From Amycolatopsis suaedae (lineage in GTDB: Bacteria; Actinomycetota; Actinomycetes; Mycobacteriales; Pseudonocardiaceae), in NCBI RefSeq assembly GCF_004214935.1, contig NZ_SFCC01000016.1:1-64000 (forward strand): a DNA stretch of 64,000 nucleotides. Direction: 5' to 3'. Below the pieces are notes generated by a model that made no database searches, was not told where the DNA came from, and saw nothing but the letters and a program-made list of their open reading frames with translations. A program made the translations under genes and the position numbers. Shown here piece by piece: positions 57,863-64,000 of this stretch; the stretch's first letter is position 1; each line of letters starts with the position of its first letter.

Positions 57863-58748
57863 GGGTCGACTCCCCTCCGGTCAGTTCGAAAAACACCTGT
57901 TCCAGATCCCGCTCGCGGTAGCGCAGCTCGCTGACCGCGAGACCGGCGGCGACCAGCTCGCCGTTGACCCACGCGGCCTTCTCCGGCTCGACGGTCAGCT
58001 CGAGGCCACGCCGCTGCCGCCGCACCCGGGCGGCGCCGAGCAGCTCCGTGGCCACGGTCTCGGCACGCCCAGCCGGTTCGGCGACGACGTGCAGCACGGC
58101 CTCGCCACGCAACTCGGCCACCGTGTTCTCGGCGACCAGCCTGCCCCGGGAGATCACGCCGACCCGGTCGCAGATCTGCTGGACCTCGCCGAGCAGGTGA
58201 CTGGACAGCAGCACGGTGCGGCCCTGCCCGGCCAGCCGCCGCAGCAGGTCGCGCATGTCGGACATGCCCGCCGGGTCCAGCCCGTTGGTGGGCTCGTCCA
58301 GCACCAGCAGCCGGGGATCCTTCAGCAGCGCGGCGGCGACGCCGAGCCGCTGCTTCATGCCCAGTGAGTAACGCGAGTAGCGGTCACCGGCCCGCTCGGA
58401 CAGCCCGACCAGGTCCAGCACGGTGTCCACCCGGTCCGTGCCGACCCGCGCGTAGCGGGCCAGCACGGACAGGTTGTTCCGCCCGGACAGGTAGGGGTAG
58501 AAGCCCGGCGACTCGATCAGCGCGCCCACCTCGCGCAGGTCTCCGGGTGGACGGCCGAACAGCGCCACCTCGCCGGAGGTCGGGCGCAGCAGGCCGAGCA
58601 GCATGCGCAGCGTGGTGGTCTTCCCGGCACCGTTGGGTCCCAGGAATCCGTACACCTCGCCCGCGCGCACGGTCAGGTTCACCGCGTCGACGGCGAGCGT
58701 GTCGCCGTAGCGCTTGGTGAGAGCTGTGGTTTCGACGGGGACTGTCAT
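57852..58748 (-). CDS. BcrA-type ABC transporter ATPase
   Basis: 298 residues. Walker A GPNGAGKTTT (35-44), Q-loop ALIESPGFYPYL, signature YSLGMKQRLGVAAAL (SLGMK, typical of the bacitracin/lantibiotic-type group), Walker B LLVLDEPTNGLD, and H-loop SSHLLGEV. It powers export of a peptide-like antibiotic or other lipophile. ATG 58748 matches the conserved VETTALTKRYG; the 45 bp upstream in the frame lack similarity. Confidence 0.92.
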   Translation of the reverse strand: MTVPVETTALTKRYGDTLAVDAVNLTVRAGEVYGFLGPNGAGKTTTLRMLLGLLRPTSGEVALFGRPPGDLREVGALIESPGFYPYLSGRNNLSVLARYARVGTDRVDTVLDLVGLSERAGDRYSRYSLGMKQRLGVAAALLKDPRLLVLDEPTNGLDPAGMSDMRDLLRRLAGQGRTVLLSSHLLGEVQQICDRVGVISRGRLVAENTVAELRGEAVLHVVAEPAGRAETVATELLGAARVRRQRRGLELTVEPEKAAWVNGELVAAGLAVSELRYRERDLEQVFFELTGGESTHVG

Positions 58749-58827
58749 GCCCGGAATCGTCGCCGGGTCCCCGCCGTCACCACATCCGCTCACAGGCGCG
58801 CCGTGGCGCTACGTCACCGGGCGTACG

Positions 58828-60579
58828 TCACGGCAGGCCGTTGAGGAACGGCCGGTGGCTGTTCTGGAACTCCCATCCGTAGTAACGGTCCCAGTTGATC
58901 GACCACGTCATCAGGCCGCGGATCGCGGGCGACGCCCCGCCGCGCAACGTGTACCCGCCGCAGTTCTGGTTGCGGGCCAGGCAGTTCAGCGCCTGGTGCA
59001 CCTGCGCGGGCGGCGTGTACCCGTTACCGGCGCTGACCGCCGCCGGCAGGCCGAACGCGATCTGGTCCTCCCGCAGGCCGGGGAACGTGTGCCCCGTCCT
59101 GGCCACCGGGAAGCCGGCCTTCACCATGTCGGTCATGGCGATGTGGAAGTCCGCGCCGCCCATGTTGTGGTACTGGTTGTCCAGCCCCATCACGGGACCG
59201 GAGTTGTAGTCCTGGACGTGCAGCACGGTCAGCGCGTCGCGCATCGCGTGGATCACCGGCAGGTAGGAGCCGGTGCGGTTGTCGCCGCCGCCCGCGCCGC
59301 CGTAGAACTGGTAACCCACCTGGACGAAGAACGTCTCCGGCGCCATGGTCAGCACGAAATCGCTGCCGTAGCGGGACTTCAGCGTGCGCAGCGCCGAGAT
59401 CAGGTTGACGATCACCGGCGTCGTCGGGTTGCGGAAGTCGGTGTCGCCCGGGTTCAGGTACAGCGAGTGGCCCTCGAAGTCGATGTCCAGCCCGTCCAGG
59501 CCGTACCGGTCGATGATCGCCGACACCGACCGGACGAACGCGTCGCGTGCCGCCGTCGTGGTGAGCTGCACCTGGCCGTTGGCGCCGCCGATGGAGATCA
59601 GCACCTTCTTGCCCTGTGCCTGCTTCGCGCGGATGGCGGCGGTGAACTCGGCCTCCGTCTCGACGTTCGGGCACTCGGCCACCGGGCACAGTGAGAACCG
59701 GATGTCGCCGGAGGTCGGCGTGGTCGGCTCGCCGAACGCGAGGTTCACCACGTCCCACGCGGCGGGCACGTCGGCCATCCGCACGTAGCCGGAGCCGTTG
59801 GCGAAGCTCGCGTGCAGGTAGCCGATGAGCGCGTGCCGCGGCAGGTCCGCCTGCTGGCAACCCGAGGTGGTCGCGGTGACCGGCGCGCTGCGCGCCGACT
59901 CGCCCGCCGTGTTGTACGCGGCGACCGTGTAGGTGTGGGTCGAGCAGGCGGCGAGCCCGGAGATCGTGGCCGTGGTGCCCGCCACCGTCGCCCGCACGGT
60001 GTCGCCCTCGTACACCCGGTACCCGGTGGCGCCGGTGACCGCGGGCCAGGACAGCGTGACGGAGGAGCCGGTCACCGCGCCGGCCGACGGATTCCCCGGC
60101 GCGGCAGGGGTTCCCGGGTCGCTGCCGCCCGGACCGTCGAGCACGACGTCGTCGGCGTGGTAGGTGCCCGCGCCGTACCAGCCGTGCAGGTAGAGCTCCG
60201 CGCTGGTCTGCCCGGCACCGCTGGTGAAGCTCAGCGAGAGCTGGGTGTAGCCCGGCGAACCGGTCCAGGTCGACGGCCCGCCGGTCACGCCCAGGTACAC
60301 CGGGTTGCCGCTCACCCACGCCGACACCGTGTACGCCGTGTTCGGCCGCACCGGCACGGTCTGCGTGCACCGCGCGTTGTCCGACGCGGTGGCGGTGGCG
60401 GCCAGCGCGTGGCTGCCCGAGTGCACGGGACTGGTCACGATCGAGGCGTTCGAGCACGACCAGCCCGCCAGGCTGCCGGTCTCGAAACCGGCGTTGGTCA
60501 GCAGGTTCGCGGCACCGGCCGGGGGTGCCACCATGGCGGCGAGGACGAGGGCGGCGATCGCCGCGAGCGCGCGCCTCAT
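58828..60579 (-). CDS. GH18 chitinase with N-terminal CBM and FN3
   Basis: 583 residues. Signal peptide (1-23, cleavage near PPAGAA), carbohydrate-binding module (about 25-148: NAGFETGSLAGW, HADDVVLDGP, likely CBM16/CBM4-type), FN3 (about 155-238), GH18 catalytic domain (about 246-583) with DGLDIDFE, catalytic E369. It hydrolyses chitin outside the cell. ATG 60579 overlaps the upstream chitinase stop (ATGA). It may have no promoter of its own, being expressed from the DasR-like site at 62187. Confidence 0.93.
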   Translation of the reverse strand: MRRALAAIAALVLAAMVAPPAGAANLLTNAGFETGSLAGWSCSNASIVTSPVHSGSHALAATATASDNARCTQTVPVRPNTAYTVSAWVSGNPVYLGVTGGPSTWTGSPGYTQLSLSFTSGAGQTSAELYLHGWYGAGTYHADDVVLDGPGGSDPGTPAAPGNPSAGAVTGSSVTLSWPAVTGATGYRVYEGDTVRATVAGTTATISGLAACSTHTYTVAAYNTAGESARSAPVTATTSGCQQADLPRHALIGYLHASFANGSGYVRMADVPAAWDVVNLAFGEPTTPTSGDIRFSLCPVAECPNVETEAEFTAAIRAKQAQGKKVLISIGGANGQVQLTTTAARDAFVRSVSAIIDRYGLDGLDIDFEGHSLYLNPGDTDFRNPTTPVIVNLISALRTLKSRYGSDFVLTMAPETFFVQVGYQFYGGAGGGDNRTGSYLPVIHAMRDALTVLHVQDYNSGPVMGLDNQYHNMGGADFHIAMTDMVKAGFPVARTGHTFPGLREDQIAFGLPAAVSAGNGYTPPAQVHQALNCLARNQNCGGYTLRGGASPAIRGLMTWSINWDRYYGWEFQNSHRPFLNGLP

Positions 60580-62138
60580 GGCAGCGTGTCCAGGTGCGGC
60601 GCGACGGTGCGCGCGAAGTTGTTGCCGTTGCTGACGTCCCAGTTGATCGACCACGTCATCGCACCGCGGATCTCCGGGTAGGTCCGGGGCGGGCGGAACG
60701 TGCCGCAGTTCGTCGCGCGGGCCAGGCAGTCGAGAGCGTTGTTGACCATCGACGGTGCGACCACCCCGCCGCCCGCGGCACCCGGTCCGGCGGGCAGGCC
60801 GAGCGCCACCTGGTCGGGCCGCAGGCCGTTCTCCAGCTGGATGCAGGCGAGTGCGGTCAGGAAGTTGATCGAACCCTGACCGTAGGCCTGCGCCTGGTCG
60901 CAGCCGAGCATGGAGCCGGAGTTGTAGAACTGGGTGTGCACGACCGTGAGGATGTCGCGGATGTCCAGCGCCAGCCGGAAGTACGAGCCCGCCGTCGACT
61001 GCATGTCGATGGTCTGCGGCGCCATGGTGATGATCAGGCTGGAGCCGACCTGGGCGCGCAGGTTACGCAGCGCCTGGCCCATGTAGGTGGGGTTGAGGCC
61101 GTTCTCCAGGTCGATGTCCACGCCGTCGAAGCCGTACTCCGCCATGATCGACCGGACGCTGTTGGCGAACGCCGTCGCCGACGCCGAGTCGCCGACCGTC
61201 ACCCGGCCCGCCTCGCCGCCGACCGACAGGATCACCTTCTTGCCGCGGGACTTCAGCGCCGCGACGTCGGCCTTGAACTGGTCGTTGGTGTACCCGCCGA
61301 GCGCGCTGGACAGGCCGGGGTCCACGCCGAACGTGACAGCGCCGGGGGTGCTGGTGGCCTCGGCGAACGCCACGGCCACGAGGTCGTACTCGCCGGGCAC
61401 GGCGGACAGGCGCAACTCGGTGGCCGGGTTGACGAAGTTGTGCCAGTAGCCGGTCAGGAAGTGGCGCGGCAGGTCACCCTGCTGGCAGCCGGTGGTGGTG
61501 CCGGTGACCGGCCGGCTGCGTGGCGACTCGCCGTGCTCGTTGTACGCGGCGACCGTGTAGGTGCGGCTGGCACACGCGGGCAGGCCGGAGAACGTGGCCG
61601 ACGTGCCGGTGACCGTGGTGCGCAGCGCGGTGCCCTCGTAGACGCGGTAGCCGGTGACCGGGGCGGGGCTCGCGGTCCAGCCCAGCGTGATGCTGGCGTC
61701 CGTGGTTGCCGTGACCCGCACACCGTCCGGCGCGGCGGGCACGCCGGGTTGCGTGCCGCCGCCGCAGTCGGCGCCGTTGACCCGGCAGTTCGCCGGGCTG
61801 CCCGGGCCGCTGCCGAGGAAGCCGAAGGTGACCGACGCGCCGGGGGCGATCGTGCCGTTGTACTCGCGGTTGGTGAACGTGTGGTGGGTGCCGTTCGAGG
61901 TGAGCAGGGCGTCCCAGTAACTGCCCAGCGTGGTGCCGGCCGGGACGTCGAACTCTACGCGCCAGCCGGTGATCGGCGCGGTGCCGCTGTTGGTGATGGT
62001 GTAGCGCCCCTCCCAGCCGGATCCCCAGTCGGAGACCTTCGTGAAGGTGGCGGTTTCGCCTGCCGCGGCCGCCGGGACGGCGGTGCCGAGCATGGCGAGC
62101 AGGAGGAGGGATAGGGCGATGACACGTCGACGGGCCAT
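60576..62138 (-). CDS. GH18 chitinase with CBM2 and FN3
   Basis: 520 residues. Signal peptide (1-26), CBM2-like cellulose/chitin-binding module (about 27-125: SDWGSGWEGRYTITNSGTAPI, GWRVEFDVPAG), FN3 (about 133-215) and GH18 (about 225-520) with DGVDIDLE, catalytic E345. The GH18 domains of this and the following gene are similar but the binding modules differ, so the pair probably attacks chitin in complementary ways. ATG 62138; the DasR-like repeat lies 48 bp upstream. Confidence 0.93.
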   Translation of the reverse strand: MARRRVIALSLLLLAMLGTAVPAAAAGETATFTKVSDWGSGWEGRYTITNSGTAPITGWRVEFDVPAGTTLGSYWDALLTSNGTHHTFTNREYNGTIAPGASVTFGFLGSGPGSPANCRVNGADCGGGTQPGVPAAPDGVRVTATTDASITLGWTASPAPVTGYRVYEGTALRTTVTGTSATFSGLPACASRTYTVAAYNEHGESPRSRPVTGTTTGCQQGDLPRHFLTGYWHNFVNPATELRLSAVPGEYDLVAVAFAEATSTPGAVTFGVDPGLSSALGGYTNDQFKADVAALKSRGKKVILSVGGEAGRVTVGDSASATAFANSVRSIMAEYGFDGVDIDLENGLNPTYMGQALRNLRAQVGSSLIITMAPQTIDMQSTAGSYFRLALDIRDILTVVHTQFYNSGSMLGCDQAQAYGQGSINFLTALACIQLENGLRPDQVALGLPAGPGAAGGGVVAPSMVNNALDCLARATNCGTFRPPRTYPEIRGAMTWSINWDVSNGNNFARTVAPHLDTLP

Positions 62139-62186
62139 GACGACCTCCGGAAGGCGCGGCGTGCAGGGGGTTGCCGCGAGGTGTCT

Positions 62187-62202
62187 ATTTGTCTAGACCA
62201 AT
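62187..62202 (-). promoter_or_regulatory. DasR-type element (dre) upstream of the chitinase operon
   Basis: On the minus strand ATTGGTCT|AGACAAAT: 7 of 8 pairs are symmetrical. It contains TGGTCTAGAC, the core of the Streptomyces dre/chitinase repeat (TGGTCTAGACCA). DasR senses glucosamine-6-phosphate and represses chitin use genes. Its half-site ATTGGTC is the same as in the repeat at 29318-29337. Confidence 0.7.
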
Positions 62203-62246
62203 CGCCCTGGCTTTGTATATAACCCTGACGCGGGGCACCTGCGGGG

Positions 62247-62858
62247 TTACGCGTACCTGCCCGCGCTCTCCTGCCCGGACAGCCGCCCGATCGCGGCCAT
62301 CACCTCGTCGGTCACCGCGCGCCGGTCCCGCCCCGAGGCGGCGTCGCCGGTGAACGTCAGCGGCGTGCCGAACCGGACGGTGACCCGGTGCGGCCGCGGC
62401 AGCACCCGGTCGATCGGCAGCAGGCGGTCGGTTCCGCCCAGTCCCACCGGCACCACGGGCGCGCCGGTGGCCAGTGCCAGCCAGCCGACGCCGGTCCGCC
62501 CGCGGTACAGCCTGCCGTCCGGTGACCGGGTGCCCTCCGGGTAGATGCCGACGACCCGGCCGTCGGCCAGCACCCCGGCGGCGGCGTCCAGTGCCGCCCG
62601 CGCGGCGCGGTAGCGGCCGCGGTCGATGGGCAGGTCGGTGAACCGGGCGAACAGCAGGCGGCCCGGCCCGCGGAAGTACTCGGCCTTCGCCAGGAACGTG
62701 ACCCGGCGCGGGCTGAGCACCTTCAGTACGACGCTGTCGGCGAACGACAGGTGGTTGGCGGCCAGGATCACCGGGCCGTCCGGCAGGTGTTCGCGGCCGG
62801 TGACGGCGGGACGGCAGGTGAGACGCAGGGCGGGCCCGACCAGGGCGTTCAGCAACAT
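62247..62858 (-). CDS. PlsC-type 1-acylglycerol-3-phosphate acyltransferase
   Basis: 203 residues. The acyltransferase motifs are present: AANHLSFAD (NHxxxxD), YFRGPGRLLFARFTDLPIDRG, YPEGTRSPDG (EGTR) and ALATGAPVVPVGL. It acylates lysophosphatidic acid or a related acceptor at the membrane. ATG 62858 (MLLNALVG); the frame is open to 62924, over the operator. Divergent from a TetR-type gene 56 bp away with a palindrome between, so it is probably the repressor's target. Confidence 0.9.
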   Translation of the reverse strand: MLLNALVGPALRLTCRPAVTGREHLPDGPVILAANHLSFADSVVLKVLSPRRVTFLAKAEYFRGPGRLLFARFTDLPIDRGRYRAARAALDAAAGVLADGRVVGIYPEGTRSPDGRLYRGRTGVGWLALATGAPVVPVGLGGTDRLLPIDRVLPRPHRVTVRFGTPLTFTGDAASGRDRRAVTDEVMAAIGRLSGQESAGRYA

Positions 62859-62868
62859 ACGCCGAATT

Positions 62869-62894
62869 ATAGCGTCCGAACGGTCGGACTCTAT
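62869..62894. promoter_or_regulatory. TetR operator candidate, plsC-like / tetR
   Basis: ATAG-C-GTCCGA-ACGG-TCGGAC-T-CTAT: 10 of 11 pairs match over 26 bp, with perfect inner 6-bp arms (62874-62879, 62884-62889). It sits between the divergent starts at 62858 and 62915. Confidence 0.7.
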
Positions 62895-62914
62895 TCCATG
62901 GATATACTGACCCG

Positions 62915-63511
62915 GTGAGTCCACGCAGCTCCTTCGCCCACGCCCGGCAGACCCGGGAGGCGATCGTCGAGGCCGGCCTGCGCATCGCCTCGGTCGAGGG
63001 TCTGGAGGGGCTGACCATCGGCAGGCTCGCCGCCGACCTGGGACTGAGCAAGTCCGGCGTGCTCGGCCACTTCGGGTCCAAGGAGACCCTGCAGCTGGAG
63101 GTCGTCGACGCGGCGGCCGAGCTGTTCGGCAGGGAGGTGGTCGGCCGCGCCGAGCGTGCCCCCGAGGGGTTGCGCAGGCTGCGGGCGCTGGTCGAGTCCT
63201 GGGTGTCCTATGTGGAGCGTGGAGTGCTGCCGGGCGGGTGTTTCTTCACTGCGGCGGCCTCGGAGTTCGACGACCGCTCCGGCCCGGTCCGCAACGCCGT
63301 CGCCGGGCTCGCGTGGGTGTGGGAGCGGGATCTGCGGCGGCAGGTCGACCTCGCCGTCGCGGCGGGGGAGCTGCCCGCCGGGACCGACTCCGACCAGGTG
63401 GTGTTCGAGCTGTCCGGGCACCTGCTGGCGCTGAACTACGCGCTGCGGCTGCACCGCGACCCCGCCGCGCCGGCCAGGGCGCGCACGGCGATCGCCCGGT
63501 TGCTCGAGTGA
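62915..63511 (+). CDS. TetR-family regulator
   Basis: 198 residues. Helix-turn-helix TREAIVEAGLRIASVEGLEGL, TIGRLAADLGLSKSGVLGHF, and then the KETLQLEVVD junction; a C-terminal region with VLPGGCFFTAAASEFDDR that is typical of the PfmR/TetR_C subgroup linked to fatty acid genes. GTG 62915. It probably represses itself and the PlsC-type gene. GTGA overlap links it to the following sigma factor gene. Confidence 0.88.
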   Translation: MSPRSSFAHARQTREAIVEAGLRIASVEGLEGLTIGRLAADLGLSKSGVLGHFGSKETLQLEVVDAAAELFGREVVGRAERAPEGLRRLRALVESWVSYVERGVLPGGCFFTAAASEFDDRSGPVRNAVAGLAWVWERDLRRQVDLAVAAGELPAGTDSDQVVFELSGHLLALNYALRLHRDPAAPARARTAIARLLE

Positions 63512-64000
63512 GCGTCCCTCCCGACGAGACCCTGCTGCCCCGGCTGCGGGCAGGCGACGACGACGCGTTCGCGCTGGTGCTGGACGCCTGGTCGGCCGGG
63601 ATGCTGCGGCTGGCGCGGGTCTACGTGTCGACCCCCGAGTCGGCCGCCGAGGTGGTGCAGGAGACCTGGCTGGCGGTCATCGCCGGGCTCGACGGCTTCG
63701 CGGGCCGCTCGTCGTTGCGGACCTGGGTGTACCGGATCCTGATCAACACGGCCAAACGCCGGGGCGGCAGGGAGTCCCGCACGGTGCCGCTGAGCAGCCT
63801 CGGCCCGACGGTCGACCCCGCGGCCTTCGCCGGGCCGGGCGAGCCGTTTTCCGGGCACTGGCGCGAGCTCCCCGCGCCGTGGCCCACCCCCGAGCAGCAC
63901 ACGCTGAGCGCCGAGGTGCGCGACCGGATCGCCACGGCGCTGGCCGGGCTGCCCGAACGTCAGCGCGCCGTGCTCGTGCTGCGGGACGTGCAGGGCCACA
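63508..64000 (+). CDS. ECF sigma factor, 5' part (runs off the window)
   Basis: Starts at GTG 63508 in a GTGA overlap with the TetR gene. The visible ~164 residues contain sigma region 2 (LRAGDDDAFALVLDAW, AAEVVQETWLAVIAGL, RTWVYRILINTAKRRG) and the start of region 4 (ALAGLPERQRAVLVLRDVQGH). The linker of ~60 residues between them is long. The last residue seen is in region 4, so the recognition helix is missing only because the window ends. Confidence 0.88.
   Translation, partial: MSVPPDETLLPRLRAGDDDAFALVLDAWSAGMLRLARVYVSTPESAAEVVQETWLAVIAGLDGFAGRSSLRTWVYRILINTAKRRGGRESRTVPLSSLGPTVDPAAFAGPGEPFSGHWRELPAPWPTPEQHTLSAEVRDRIATALAGLPERQRAVLVLRDVQGH

Noticed and set aside
1..64000. CRISPR arrays, insertion sequences, phage genes, tRNA or rRNA genes
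   Set aside because: No evenly spaced direct repeats, transposase or integrase motifs, or cloverleaf sequences were found by eye. A tRNA scan would be decisive.

Overview
The window is high-GC actinomycete chromosome, most likely from Pseudonocardiales and Amycolatopsis-like. This rests on strong GC bias at third codon positions, GTG/TTG starts, many 4-bp ATGA/GTGA gene overlaps, a WhiB protein, several ECF sigma/TetR/MarR/PadR regulators, and intergenic palindromes of the GTGAAGG...CCTTCAC kind. No rRNA, tRNA, CRISPR array, insertion sequence or phage gene was seen, so it reads as regulator-rich chromosomal sequence rather than an island.

Layout. 1-6636: the 3' tip of a plus-strand gene, then a minus-strand five-gene operon (Ser/Thr kinase, J-domain-like membrane protein, small unknown protein, unusual Hsp70, TPR/OmpA-like membrane protein) in which every junction overlaps. 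6938-9420: a ferric-reductase-like membrane protein, a DUF3040 protein and a divergent hsp18/regulator pair with a clear operator. 9484-16599: ECF sigma with its YCII partner, epoxide hydrolase, GAF-ANTAR, EamA exporter/LysR pair, and tandem MarR paralogues. 16586-23846: a dense partner-switching block, namely a full stressosome set (RsbR, RsbS, RsbT, a T-X fusion, a GAF-PP2C phosphatase) facing an RsbV-like/RsbW-like pair behind a sigma-B-type promoter, plus a further PP2C, a further anti-sigma-type ATPase and a NarL-type regulator. No cognate sigma gene lies in the block.

23901-27402: topoisomerase IB, an epimerase and a carotenoid oxygenase form a minus-strand run headed by a 45-bp palindrome that contains the ribosome binding site. 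27451-28063 is gene-free and full of palindromes. 28064-35892: alginate-lyase-like secreted enzyme (with a DasR-like operator), hydrolase, PHP protein, methyltransferase, CobW GTPase, GyrI-like/PadR/MerR regulators and a stand-alone LigD polymerase. 35904-39485 is a Tat-exported GH116-type glycosidase with an internal duplication. 39553-45109 is a two-component system co-transcribed with GT2-GtrA and GT39-type membrane glycosyltransferases.

45118-49833: PIN toxin/antitoxin pair, fatty acid desaturase, and TetR with a divergent DrrAB-type exporter. 49899-55361 encodes a single-chain acyl-CoA carboxylase of about 1820 residues with the domain order of eukaryotic ACC. 55843-64000: WhiB, an NAD(P)-binding protein, a BcrAB-type ABC pair, two overlapping GH18 chitinases behind a DasR-like site, PlsC/TetR, and the start of an ECF sigma gene that runs off the window. 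Recurring themes are envelope and general stress (chaperones, stressosome, WhiB, ECF), extracellular polysaccharide use (chitin, uronan, glycosides), and lipid metabolism.
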